Assembly (NCBI RefSeq): GCF_027580225.2
Contig: NC_073356.2
Span: forward strand, 4,642,001-4,706,000
Length of the DNA stretch: 64,000 bases
Reading direction: 5' to 3'
Source: Misgurnus anguillicaudatus
Taxonomy: Eukaryota; Chordata; Actinopteri; Cypriniformes; Cobitidae
Part shown: positions 54,156-64,000 of the stretch, piece by piece
How the letters are laid out: each line of letters opens with the position of its first letter
Numbering within the stretch: the first letter of the stretch is position 1
Translations under genes and position numbers: made by a program
The notes under the pieces: generated by a model
What the model was told of the DNA's origin: nothing
Database searches by the model: none
Seen by the model: only the letters and a program-made list of their open reading frames with translations

Positions 54156-54677
54156 CAACCCAGTATCACGAAATTGCGTGACTATTTCACGCATGGACCA
54201 GCGTGACAATGTCACGCTTTGCCGCGTTTGAGCGTGAGCATGACACGCTTTCTGTTTGTGTCGCTGTCACGTATTGGTTACTCAACCCTTCCGTCCTAAC
54301 CTCTCACCACCGTCGCTTCGGCTTAGGGCCAGATTTACATAAAATGACACCCTTACCTAAACAAACTCTAACCCCAACGTCAGGTGACAATTGGTTAAAG
54401 TTTAGAAAATATAAAAGAATAAGTATTGTATCTTTTTATTTTATAAACCAATACTTAAAGTGACAAATACTTAAAGTGACATATAACACAAGCACCAAAT
54501 CTAACCCTAAACCGAAGCGACAATGGTTTGAAAATAGGACAAAAAAGTTGAGTAACCAATACGTGACAGCGACACAAACAGAAAAGCGTGACATGCTTAC
54601 GCTCAAACGCGGCAAAGCGTGACATTGTCACGCTGGTCCATGCGTGAAATAGTCACGCAATTTCGTGATATAGGGTT
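54156..54677. mobile_element. Foldback element Q, 9-bp duplication GCAACAGTC
   Basis: GCAACAGTC occurs at 54147-54155 and 54678-54686. Ends are AACCCAGTATCACGAAATTG and the complement of AACCCTATATCACGAAATTG. Arms of about 130 bp are complementary through TTTCACGCATGGACCAGCG, GCGTGACAATGTCACGC (itself palindromic) and GCGTTTGAGCGT. The core contains CTAACCCTAAACCGAAGCG. A 9-bp duplication is typical of Mutator-like transposition. Confidence 0.9.
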
Positions 54678-54699
54678 GCAACAGTCACATTATTTGAAG

Positions 54700-55745
54700 A
54701 ATGCCAGAATCCATCCCCATCAAATATCCACCTTCAGCTACAAATAAGACCTTAAAGAAAAGGCATAAAGAGAAACTCCCGAAGAAAAAACACCGAAACA
54801 CTGTACTCAGATCTGTATAAGAGCGGAGAGGTCAGCAACATCATCTTTTATACAGAAGACCCAGAAGCCTGGCATTCAGCGATCAGACATCATTACCCCT
54901 CAATCATCAGAAAGGGCATCAGTAATGGATGGAAACTACAGGTTAAAGAGAATGATGATTCAGATTCTGTCATGATAACAGCCAACCTATATAAAAAACG
55001 GGACGGTCATGATTCAGAGGAATCTGAAACTGTTTTGAAAATGATTTCACTCAGATAAAAGAAGATGCTCAACAAAACAAGAGCAATCACACAACACCGA
55101 AGCAGACTGCAGACACATCCACCTGTCAAGCTACCAATGAACAGTCGGAGGATGGACAGTGAGGAGATCTCTGTCCTGCACAACATCATCAGAGACATGA
55201 AGGAACAGTTCAGAGAGATGGAGCTGGAGCTGGTGCAGCTGAAAGAGGAGGTACATGGAGGAATACAGCAGACCAAACAAACAGAGAACCAAGAGGATTA
55301 CAGGAAAGAAATAGCCATGTTAAAAGAGGAACTTCTGGAACTGAAAAACCAAAGAGAAGAATACAACAAACAACTTTGTACAATAAGACATGAGATAGAA
55401 GAGCTGAGAGAGGACAGAAAGAGCTACAGAAATCATCTTCCAGTTCTGAAAGAGCAACTGACTCAGACAGAAGAAGATCAGTCTTCTCCTCAAACATCAA
55501 CAGCCCTCCTTCATCCAGCACTGACACAAACATCAGCAGCAGTCCTCGTCCATCAACCACCAACAATCAATCACATCCTCAGATTGTACTTCTGATGGAC
55601 TCAAATGGAAAATTTCTTAATAAAAAGAAACTGTTCCCAAAACAAAATGTCAGAAAAATATGGTGTCCGAACACAGAGAAGGTCCTGGAGCTCCTATGTG
55701 AGAAATGTAACCCTACAGTGGTAGATCTGCTTATGGCAGGCTAAA
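54700..55745 (+). pseudogene. LINE ORF1 fragment: coiled coil and start of esterase domain
   Basis: The + strand starts MPESIPIKYPPSATNKTLKK and continues in another frame with YTEDPEAWHSAIRHHYPSII and GISNGWKLQVKEND. It then has a long charged heptad-rich coiled coil (55140-55480: MKEQFREMELELVQLKEEV, MLKEELLELKNQREEYNKQL) and finally QIVLLMDSNGKFLNKKKLF with KIWCPNTEKVLELL, the start of an SGNH-esterase-like domain of CR1/L2-type LINE ORF1 proteins. ORF1 proteins bind RNA and chaperone nucleic acids. Frame breaks and truncation at 55745 make it inactive. Confidence 0.65.
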
Positions 55746-56349
55746 ATAATCTATTGTAGGAGTTATCTTAATCTGGATTTGATGAGTAGATTGGTTATGT
55801 GCTGATCATATGGCCAAAAGACTCATAGATTCCACCCCAAAAGAAGCACAGGACAATAGATTAAAGTTTGGATGTAGTTCTTATTATAATATTTTTTCTT
55901 ATTTTCTTATTCAAAATTCAATATTTAGTTCAGTTCACACACACCATAGTACCACAAATCTGCCACAACTTTTGGGATCTCATGAAACAAAAAACAAAAC
56001 AAAAGAGTAATATTTAAACAAAAAATGAATTACCCTTGAGTGCACTCAAATATTTTAACTATTCATCCACCCCTTCAATACTTAGCATCCATATCAAACC
56101 ACCCAATGGAACCGTTGCAGCAGTGTTATTGAGGCAGTGGACCAGGGAACCAGGCACCAGGGCGAACAGAGAAGAACCCAGCTTTGGTGGAAAGAACACA
56201 AGAGATCCAGGACCAGAAGAAGCCTAAAAAACAGTCTACACACAAAAAATGTGTAAATTTCCATTTTTCCATCCGTTCATCATTTAAAAGTCCATATGCT
56301 CAATAATACAACTTAAAAATTAAAATCAATAAAATGGAATTGAACAAAC
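55746..56349. other. Non-coding stretch, no gene supported
   Basis: A continuation of degraded LINE-like or unknown repeat sequence. No motif recognised. Confidence 0.3.
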
Positions 56350-58241
56350 AAATAGGGATGAGCGAGTACAGCATTATCTGCATCTGTTAACCATATTAAT
56401 TATCTGTATCTGTACTTGGCGTGGGTGTGGCATAACCCTGAAGTAGGCGGGGTTTGACTTGAAATGGGTGGGCCTTTAACCCGGTATGTTACTTTAAGCA
56501 TGCAATTAATATATGGGTTGATCAGAAATTGTTATATTTATTGCGGATTAGAAAAATATTTACAGGACAGCATCATGATTGAGCTTCAGATCAATGGTTT
56601 TGATCACAATAGCAAACAAACTATATTACAGAACAAGTTTTGCAACAATGAAATCAAAACAATGCAGTGCTGCAGTATGCAATTATGAAGTAAATGTAAT
56701 GAACAACATAACTTTGTTTTTAACTTTAAATTTTTTTTATGATCAGTGTTATTTTATTTTTTTGGTTCTTTTTAGGGCCCGAGCACCGAGGAGCAGGCCA
56801 GAATGGCCTGCACCGAAAGGTGCGAAGCCCTATTGTTTTTGCTCGGATTATTATTTTTATTATTATTATTATTTTTTTTTTATTTTTTTTTTTTTTACGT
56901 TTCGGGGCAATTTGGGGGCCTTAACATACTCAAAAACTCTTGAAATTTTGCACAGACATCAGAGTCATCGGCCATCAGGTCCGGGCAAAGGCCGGACCAC
57001 GGGCGTGGCAAGGGAGCTCTGTAGCGCCCCCTGTAATTCAAAAACAAACATTGGGGCACAGATCGGGCAAAAATGTACACACATGTACGAGAGTTGGTAC
57101 ACATATAGAACTCATCGACTCGAACAACTTTCGCCCTTAAACCTATTAGCTCCGCCCAACAGGAAGTCGGCCATTTTTGATTGTTTCAAAAACGCATGTG
57201 ATGAACTTTTAAATACTCCTCCTAGGGGATTTATGCGATTGACACCAAACGCGGTGAACATGATGTCAAGACATTGTACTTGCTAAATTGCGAAGGGATT
57301 TTTGATATCTCGAACGGTTCTGCCATGGCGAAGCGACAAAGTCATGGCGAAATCAGAGAAACAGGAAGTGTCTAATATCTAAGGCAAAAAATGTCTTATT
57401 GTAATGATACGCAGGACGTTTGTTCGTCTGAAGATTCCGAACGCATCGATGTGCCTATTGTGAGTCTCGGGTATAGCGCCACCACCAGGTGCCAGGAAGT
57501 GTGTCAGTCACAAAGGTGGATTTTTTTGACAGTTCCATCCAATGTTCTTTTAAATACTCCTTCTAGGATTTTCATGCGATTGACACCAAAAGTGGACAAC
57601 ATGATGCCGAGGCATAGTAGATGATAAATTGCGAAGGGATTTTTGATATCTCCAAAGCTGTTCCCATGGCAACGCGTCAAATTTTACTTTAATTTCAGGC
57701 ATGTTTAAGGCTCTTGGCGTGCTTAGATTAACCTAAAACTTGGCACACACATCAGAGTTGTCGACTGTTAAGTGTGCACAAAAAGGTCAGACATAGGCGT
57801 GTCTCTTAAGTGGCTCACCAGCGCCCCCGTTTGTCTAAAATGTGGGGTTTCTTTTACCTACAGTTCCCAAATGGGTCAATAACAACATGAAATAGCCCAC
57901 TGATATTTACCCACTTGATGCACTTGCTCACCGTGCATCGTTTTCTCGGAGGCATCGTATAGCGGTAAAATAACGTGCGAGGGCCCGCCATCGCTGCTTG
58001 CAGCTATATTTTATTTTTTATTTCCACACCAGGTGAGTGTGTGTGTGTATGTATGTGTAGCTTAATAATTAATTTGTAATATTTATAACACTAGCAATAC
58101 CTTAAATTTTTATGAAATACAGCAAAAACGTGTCAGACACTCAGTGGTTACTGGTTAGAGACAGCTGAAGGTTTAAAAAAGAAAAAAAATTCTCCAACAG
58201 GCAGAGACGCAATGCGAGTCGCATTCACGTCTGAACGAACT
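56350..58241. mobile_element. Long non-autonomous repeat, copy 2, carrying an insertion
   Basis: 56578-56774 plus 58009-58241 match copy 1 (3217-4010) nearly base for base, including GTTTTGCAACAATGAAATC, ACAGCAAAAACGTGTCAGAC and CAGAGACGCAATGCGAGTCG. Copy 2 extends further left (56350-56577), where CATCTGTTAACCATATTAAT and AATTATCTGTATCTG words lie. It lacks the internal duplication of copy 1. Confidence 0.8.
56775..58008. mobile_element. 1234-bp insert with TTTTA duplication, GGGCCCGAG...CAGCTATA
   Basis: TTTTA at 56770-56774 and 58009-58013. The empty site is visible in copy 1 at about 3415-3435. The insert starts GGGCCCGAGCACCGAGG, AAAGGTGCGAAGCCCTATTG and ends GGGCCCGCCATCGCTGC TTGCAGCTATA (57981-58008). 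Two internal blocks repeat with an offset of about 335 bp: CTCCT(C/T)CTAGG.. ATGCGATTGACACCAAA at 57212-57255 and 57548-57590, both followed by AAATTGCGAAGGGATTTTTG. No ORF of known type. This is an abundant fish repeat type whose superfamily I cannot assign. Confidence 0.85.
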
Positions 58242-58391
58242 GCGGCCACAAATGGGCGTTCTCGTACTGCTGGGGGTTCCCATTTTCGCAGACAGACACG
58301 CCCCGTTCTTCTTCGCCGCCTTGCTGAACTGTCAACATCCGGTTATCCGGATTAATATAACAACATTCGCTCGTGGATAATGACATGGATT
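58242..58391. other. Short GC-richer stretch
   Basis: Sequence between the repeat and the next element. Nothing recognised. Confidence 0.3.
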
Positions 58392-59753
58392 CCCAGCTAA
58401 CATAAATACGTAACTGTTACGTAACATCGACGTAATATGATGACCAAACTTACGTTGTGGCGACGAACCGAGTTACGTCGTGGCGATCGGAAAAGTGAAA
58501 TTCCTGGATTCGTCGCCTGCACGTAACTTCGCAACGTAATCTGCCTGTCGTGGGCACGTCGTGACAACGTAATGGCTTGAAAGTTTTATGTTGGTAACCA
58601 GTTAGTAATTTAAATCTTTTATTTAATATTCTTTGAGCGGACATCTGCAGTAGGCTACAACTAATTTAACTTGTTCTTATTTGCCCATAACTAAAAGACT
58701 TACCATAACATATGAATGACAGACTCCGAGATGGAAAACTTAATTTTATTGAACATGAACATTACATTACAAACATTTAAATAAACATATGTTAAAATGG
58801 ATTTTCCATATAATTTAAAATGTCATATCTCAATTGTGCAGGCGTAGTTTTGTCAGACGGAGAGAGAGAGCTGCGGTCCTCTTCATGTTCCGGTTGCCAG
58901 GGTAAAGGCCGGGGTATACCTTTTTTCCGCGTCTGGCTCGCGTGCGCACGTGTCCGTGCAGCTTTTCAAGTATACTCCCCGCGGCTACACGCGGACGGCC
59001 GCGTTCAACACTACACGCAATACAAATGATTTCTTATTCAAATTATTTTTCAAATTAGTTTTCATAAATATCGTTTTATTTGTTGAATTTGTGAAGTAGT
59101 GTCTTACCTGAAAAAAACGAAATTTCCTGTCAGATGAACATCCTGCCAGTGCATGGAAACACGTTTTATACTGTCGGGCTAGATTCTTTGAGCCTTAATA
59201 CTTATATTAAATTGTTGTTTATAACTCTTAAGCAACTAAAATAAGTTCTTGTTAAATTTAAACGGGTCTCTCAGTTCAGATAAACGACCGGTACTGACTC
59301 CTGTCACGCCGTTTTGGTCAAGTTCAGCTGGGCGGGAAGCGCGTGCTGTTTCATGTTTCCCATGTAAATGTCAGTTTGTGTGTATTTAATCTATTTTGAC
59401 TTATTTAAGGGAAACTTTGAGACTGAAACTCTTTAATAAGCTAACCTAAATAGAAAAGGAAATTAATGTTTATATAATTGTAAAGGTAATGAAATTGCCT
59501 CCATGGGACGTAACAGTTACATTGCCAGTAAGTTATGAAATTACCAAAATAGTAAGAATTTATTACGTAACTGGGATGTACTTGGTTATCTTGCAACGTA
59601 AGGAGTCCGTAATGTTGACGTGGTGTTTTGGTACTGTAATGGTAATGAAATTACCTCCCTAGGACGTAACAGTTACGTTGCCAGCTGCTAAGTTGTGAAA
59701 TTACCAAAAATGACCAATAAATTACGTAACTAGTACGTCGTGTGTTAGCTGGG
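58392..59753. mobile_element. DNA element with CCCAGCTAACA ends, rich in ACGTAAC words
   Basis: The left end is CCCAGCTAACATAAATACG and the right end is the complement of CCCAGCTAACACACGACG. Within about 200 bp of each end ACGTAAC/GTTACGT occurs repeatedly (for example 58408, 58415, 58521, 59504, 59572, 59668, 59722). No transposase. The flanks (GGATT/TTACC) do not give a clear duplication. A segment at 58895-59030 starting AAGGCCGGGGTATACC may be a further nested element. Confidence 0.65.
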
Positions 59754-60198
59754 TTACCAAGCAAAGGTGACAGTCGTGTACTTTTACACGAGATAAGGAT
59801 ACGTCGCCTCCACGGACGCGTGACACCAACGTTGTGGTTAAGCGCGTCGCCACCATGGACACTTAACTTAAAAGTAACGTTGCAGATGCTGTCAGATCTT
59901 TTTAGAAGTGTTTGTGTGATCGTACAAACCTCAGCAGGGGCCTATACCATGAAGCCGGTTTAAGTGGATAGCCAGGTACAGTAAGTTTAAGATTAGTTTG
60001 CGCCAACCCTAGGTTTTAGGTACCATGAAAGTAGCGCGGCTTTAATCAGTGTTCGTCGCCATGGTATCTTACGCTGCACGGCTAACCTGCCCCAGGGCAG
60101 GTTATGTTCTGGATTCGAGATCTGAGACTGCAGTTTGACCAATCAGCTGCTAACAAAGAAATATATGGGTGACGTAACTACTAGCGTCTCGGCGCAAA
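59754..60198. other. Repeat-like stretch, no gene supported
   Basis: Includes GGGGCCTATACCATGAAGCC near 59937, which resembles an end of a cyprinid DNA element, and GAACATAACCTGCCCTGG-type words near 60090. Not delimited. Confidence 0.35.
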
Positions 60199-60353
60199 TT
60201 TTATTTATTTGTATTTTTTTATTGAACATATTAAAATACAAACATTAAGGCATATTCAACAATCACTATTTCCGTGTTGATACCACATTTAAAAAGAAAA
60301 GGAGGGTGAGGGTCTTAATCTTAAACATCCAAAGCAGAAAGAAGTCTCAGGGG
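60199..60353 (-). mobile_element. Short LINE or SINE insertion with 15-bp duplication
   Basis: GTCTCGGCGCAAATT (60184-60198) and GTCTCCGCGCAAATT (60354-60368) flank about 155 bp. The left side is T-rich (TTTATTTATTTGTATTTTTT), the complement of a poly-A-like tail, as expected for target-primed reverse transcription in minus orientation. The body looks like an L1-type 3' end but is too short to classify. Confidence 0.6.
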
Positions 60354-60368
60354 TCTCCGCGCAAATTG

Positions 60369-61284
60369 TTAGAAGAGCACTTCGTAGAGAGAGTTTTTAG
60401 TTTTCCCTTGCTCAGTCATTTGTATGAAATATCTAGATTTTCCACTTAAGGAATCTCTTATCTTTGCAAACTTCTTGCCTCACATAAGAAATGTATCACG
60501 TTAAATCTGTGCCCTTACTGTAACGTAAATGATGTGTATTGCATTGCGCTTTTTTGCAAGTGGTACATACTTGTATGCGGTCGGTGGGGAAAACACGGTT
60601 TGTCGAACCATGCACAAGGTGGTCCTCGCACTGTAAGAAAGCCTACATTAACAGCTTCATAGTGTTCCACGGACATTTCCTGAATATGTCTTTAAAAGAG
60701 GGCTTTTATAAAATTCCCTGTAAGATTATTAACAAATTAAAAAGCATGTTTCACTTTGGGTACCTAAATAAATTATACAATGAAGTACATGTTAATGTAC
60801 ATGTTCTGCCCTCACAATGGCGTCACTCTTCCCAAAGTTAGACAGACAGATAAACTCTTTCCAACACATAAGCTTGTGGGAGAATGCTGCTTTATTCCAC
60901 ACCACGATTAATATGTCGAAAAACAGAGTGAAACTACAGAAAGGAGATGTAAATTCAATAGAACTACTTAGTTATCTCCAAAAACATAACACTAACATGA
61001 ATTCATTGTATATAGTTCTAAAATAGCTGAAATTCCACATTACTTAGCTTTATAAATGGTAAATTTAACAAACTGAATAAAAATTAATCACAAACTTACA
61101 GACAATGCTTTCTACAGAGGATCACAAAATCAATGCTGCTTCAAGCTCCTTCTGTGTTGTTCTACATTTGATTGATGCAATTAACTGAATTTAACTGTCC
61201 ATCATTAACTGTATTTTTTAAAGAAAGCTACTATGTATTAGTATTAAATCAATAGCAAATATTAAAGATTAATGAATGATCCAG
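60369..61284. other. Non-coding stretch, no gene supported
   Basis: AT-rich. ORFs at 60539-60841 and 60817-61026 have no recognisable domain. Confidence 0.35.
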
Positions 61285-61657
61285 GGTAGGGTTGCACCAG
61301 TCGTTCGTAAGTTCTTCCTTAAACTGGAACGTAAAGTCCAAACTAGAGGCTTAGTAACTACTAGCTAGTTTATAACTAACTCTGTACTTTATTCGGTTGC
61401 ACCCTTTGTTCTTAAGGCAGAACGTAGCTAGTAGGCCGTAAGCTCTCCGTAAAGTAATGCGTTGTCGCATAAAATGACGTCTAGTTTTCTTAACCCAATC
61501 ACAAGCCTTCTAATAGGTAAACAGGAAATAGTCTGAACAGCGCGTAATTTTAAACTCATTCTTTACTGGCCTAAACTGAACGTTAAAATAGACGTTAAAG
61601 CACACATTATCAAACTTCAAATTACACTTTTAATTGAATATATATATCCCACACATG

Positions 61658-62213
61658 GAAGAGAAAAGAAACAGGAAGAAAAATTTCAGTCATGAAGAAA
61701 TACTTATTTTAATTGATGGATACAAAGACAACAAAACAGTCCTTGAAAGCAAATTAAACTCGTCTGTCACAAACTGAAAAAAAGGTGAGATCTGGCAGGA
61801 CATAACAAACAAAATTAATGCAAATGGCTGTGAGCAGAGGGAGATAAAGGAAGTAAGGAAGAAGTGGAGCGATCTTAAGACACAAACAATCGAGGATTTT
61901 CCTCGCACAAAACATGTGCCCACTGGAGGTGGTCCGAGACCTGAGCCTAGCCCATATTCAACCGTTATCCTGGAAATAATTGGCGACAACTCACCCACCG
62001 TCTGCGGAATCACTGGAGTTGAAAGTGGAACTGAAGCCACAGACGACATTGCTCAAAGTATTCATAGTTTCTTATTGTTTTATGCTTAAAACGTCTCCTA
62101 AAAATACATATTGTGCAAGTCATATGAGCAAATATAAAAGCCACCTAACGGGAAAAAGACTGTTATTTATATTAGCATTATAAATTATAAATAATATATA
62201 AATAATAGCATTA

Positions 62214-62248
<35 letters not shown>

Positions 62249-62697
62249 TACTTTATTGCAAAGTGAATTAGGACACAATTCTGTAAAGTTACAAATTCTG
62301 TAAAGTTCTGTAAAGTTCTTGTTTATTCATCGGCAGGTGTTGCGTCAGGTCAGCCAACCTGCGACAGCCAACTCGCAACAGAAACTTGGTTGCGCCAGCA
62401 TCAGCGGGAGATCTGCCTGTGCTTCGTACAGACCGTCCAGAGAGCACACAAGACAAAGAACCGCTAGTCGACAATACAAGGAAAAGGAAACGTACAAACG
62501 AGCAGGATGAAGACATAAACTATAGCCGTTGTAAGCTAATCAAACTTGAATGTGCGAAAGTAGAACAGGAGATCTTAAAAATAAAAAGTGAACGAAAAAA
62601 GCTAGAACTCGAAAATGTGAAACTAAACCTAGAAATAATAAAATTACAAGAGGAGTTAAAGCCTCTTGGCTACTCCTTCAACATCGTTGAAATGTAG
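61658..62697 (+). pseudogene. Harbinger-2 Myb/SANT-like DNA-binding protein
   Basis: The first exon encodes MEEKRNRKKNFSHEEILILI, then a stop at about 61777 and GEIWQDITNKINANG, EVRKKWSDLKTQTIEDFPRT, GGGPRPEPSPYSTVILEIIG. This is the NAIF1-like Myb/SANT domain with its charac­teristic KKWSDLK and GGGP motifs. A second coding part (62386-62697) carries a lysine/glutamate-rich coiled-coil tail (KVEQEILKIKSERKKLELEN) ending GYSFNIVEM. In intact elements this partner binds transposon ends and imports the transposase into the nucleus. An in-frame stop makes this copy doubtful. Confidence 0.75.
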
Positions 62698-63039
62698 TCA
62701 TTTTGATAATTTCATTGCCAATTGTTTAAAGCTAATGGTTAATTCCTGAGACCTACAAGATACTGTTCATTATTAGTATATTTAATAACTTGTTTGCACC
62801 ACAACATTTATGTTTTAATATTTATTATTCTTGTACCTTAATACAACGTATACTGCTATTGAATATGTGTGTGCAGACACCATTAAATAAATTTAAAAAG
62901 AAGAAATATTTTCAATGAATGGAAGTTACAGTTGAATTAATTTAAAATAATCTATGAAAAAAATACAGTTTAAAAAAGGATTACTTATTGTAAATAATTT
63001 GTGTATGGACTTAAAAATAAAAAGAACATGTGTGTGTTT

Positions 63040-63347
63040 TAGTGTAATATAAGTGAAATTATTCTGTGTGATGAAACGCCTAGCAGTTACACCCTCTTGC
63101 ACTGCTGGGTCTTGAAATTGTCTGTGGGACCTCCTTAATCTATTCACCTCCCAGATCATCAATTGGCATTTTCCACAGCATGGCCAAATTATGCAATACA
63201 ATGCATGCTCCTATCACCTTTGCTGCTCTCTCTGGCTCCATTGCAATTCCTAACAAGCACATTTGTAGTGTTTTCAAAACTTGTACTTTGTCTGAAATAT
63301 AACCCAGTCTAAACTGATAAAATAATCAAACAAATTTAAATCTGCTG
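63040..63347 (-). pseudogene. Harbinger-2 transposase C-terminal exon
   Basis: The minus strand from an acceptor (GTTATATTTCAG/ACAAAG, about 63291) encodes DKVQVLKTLQMCLLGIAMEP, ERAAKVIGACIVLHNLAMLW and KMPIDDLGGE, then a TAG in this frame. The neighbouring frame continues FQDPAVQEGVTARRFITQNN, which fits the normal C-terminus, so a small indel near 63160 disrupted the end. The intron (about 63346-63291) starts GTATGT. Confidence 0.7.
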
Positions 63348-63824
63348 TCACATACCCCTGTGAAGACATGACCACCTCCTTTTTAATACACCTATACTTC
63401 TTTCCACTGTTACCCGTGTTTTGGTATGTGCAGAATTGAAATTTTCCTCTGCCTGTGTGGAAGGGTTTAAGTATGGTGTCATCAACCACTTTTTAAGTGG
63501 GTAGGCAGAATCACCCAGCAGAATGCCACGATACTCCCCAGAATCAAATTTATCAAAGATGTTTGATCTTCTTAGGATGAAACTGTCGTGCTTTGAACCT
63601 GGCCATCTCGCAACACAGTTTAAAAAACATAAATTCGGGTCACAGATGACTTGGGTGTTTAGGGAATGGAAGCCTTTCCTATTCACAAACGCATTCTCAT
63701 CTACTGTGGGTGCTTTTCTCCTGATTTGTGTCCCATCAATACAGCCAAGTACGTCAGGAAAACCGGCAATGGCATGGAATTTTTGCCTGTTCGTATTTTG
63801 TGCGTTTATTCTTGGCATACACAC
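63348..63824 (-). CDS. Harbinger-2 transposase catalytic exon, triad intact
   Basis: A 158-residue minus-strand ORF of the DDE_4 (HARBI1-like) type. Motifs: GFPDVLGCIDGTQIRRKAP (first aspartate), VARWPGSKHDSFILRRS (second aspartate), GILLGDSAYPLKKWLMTPYL and TRVTVERSIGVLKRRW (glutamate). All three catalytic acids are present and this exon has no internal stop. It catalyses excision and insertion of the transposon. Its upstream exons are missing from the window. The + strand ORFs over the same bases are shadows. Confidence 0.85.
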   Translation of the reverse strand: MCMPRINAQNTNRQKFHAIAGFPDVLGCIDGTQIRRKAPTVDENAFVNRKGFHSLNTQVICDPNLCFLNCVARWPGSKHDSFILRRSNIFDKFDSGEYRGILLGDSAYPLKKWLMTPYLNPSTQAEENFNSAHTKTRVTVERSIGVLKRRWSCLHRGM

Positions 63825-63834
63825 GTAGTTATTC

Positions 63835-64000
63835 TGTCACGTACGGTTTAACACCGGATTGTGAAAAGTAAAAGACGAACCCAAACGCAAAGATGTATAA
63901 AAATATAACTATGATTTATTTACAAAAAGGAATAACAGAAACACCCACGAGGGGGTAAAACAGAAGATAACTGAAAACACTGTGATGGAACACAAACACG
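63835..64000. mobile_element. Possible LTR or DNA-element start running out of the window
   Basis: From TGTCACGTACGGTT the Harbinger similarity stops and sequence with AACCCAAACGCA and a purine-rich stretch begins. TGTCACG is a plausible LTR start. Not enough sequence to decide. Confidence 0.3.

Larger units (their letters stand above)
61285..63840. mobile_element. Harbinger-2: two-gene PIF/Harbinger element, right end outside or lost
   Basis: A Myb/SANT-like gene on the + strand (61658-62697) faces a transposase gene on the minus strand (63824 to about 63040), the standard layout of vertebrate PIF/Harbinger elements. A probable left end, AGGGTTGCACCAGTCG, lies at 61286, with subterminal words such as GGTTGCACCC. 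The 5' part of the transposase gene is cut near 63840 by another sequence. Confidence 0.75.

Noticed and set aside
56579..57286. 235-residue + strand ORF
   Set aside because: It spans the border of the 1234-bp insert and contains a poly-T derived hydrophobic run; composition is not protein-like.

Overview
The window looks like nuclear DNA from a teleost fish, probably a cyprinid. It is AT-rich with long non-coding stretches and (GT)n, (GA)n and (CA)n microsatellites. It carries fish-type transposable elements: L1/Tx1-like and L2/CR1-like LINEs, a Mag-like and a chromovirus-like Ty3/Gypsy element, hAT and PIF/Harbinger transposons, and many palindromic MITEs. The species assignment is inference from repeat content. 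I saw no bacterial operons, tRNA, rRNA or CRISPR array.

Layout. 0-9 kb: possible host exons on the + strand (115-215, 6515-6586), an L1 fragment, a TTAA-flanked MITE, a long non-autonomous repeat (3217-4382), a foldback MITE and a decayed minus-strand gene-like region (about 7.9-4.9 kb). 9.2-14.6 kb: an L2-type LINE endonuclease fragment split by a DNA element with CAGGGCCCG ends, which itself holds a decayed Gypsy element. 15.3-15.84 kb: a minisatellite of about 42.5 bp units. 16.1-19.6 kb: LINE fragments with a hAT MITE flanked by an exact 8-bp target duplication. 20.35-26.27 kb: a nested locus in which a foldback MITE is split by a palindromic element, next to which lie a TTAA MITE and a chromovirus, with a second TTAA MITE inside the chromovirus pol region. 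26.34-26.57 kb: a plausible terminal host exon with a polyadenylation signal.

26.6-38.1 kb: a decayed Harbinger transposase gene on the minus strand. Its exons are separated by a 5.3-kb autonomous-type hAT (28821-34159), and one coding exon is broken by a stack of three more elements. 38.2-49 kb: a TTF-finger hAT remnant, LINE 3' ends, MITEs, hAT insertions and two unidentified exon-like pieces. 50.3-54.7 kb: a 723-bp near-perfect palindrome and two foldback elements that share an internal core but have different arms. 54.7-55.75 kb: LINE ORF1. 56.35-58.24 kb: a second copy of the 3.2-kb repeat, carrying a clean 1234-bp insertion. 58.4-59.75 kb: an element dense in ACGTAAC words. 61.3-63.85 kb: a two-gene Harbinger element with convergent Myb/SANT-like and transposase genes. 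The window ends in what may be an LTR.

Almost every coding signal belongs to a transposable element, and most are broken. The most useful content is the set of target-site duplications, which fixes element boundaries and part of the insertion history. The best candidates for something undescribed are the two foldback elements with a shared core, the 1234-bp insert defined by an internal empty site, and the minisatellite with higher-order structure and splice-donor-like words. Family names were given by recognition, without database searches.
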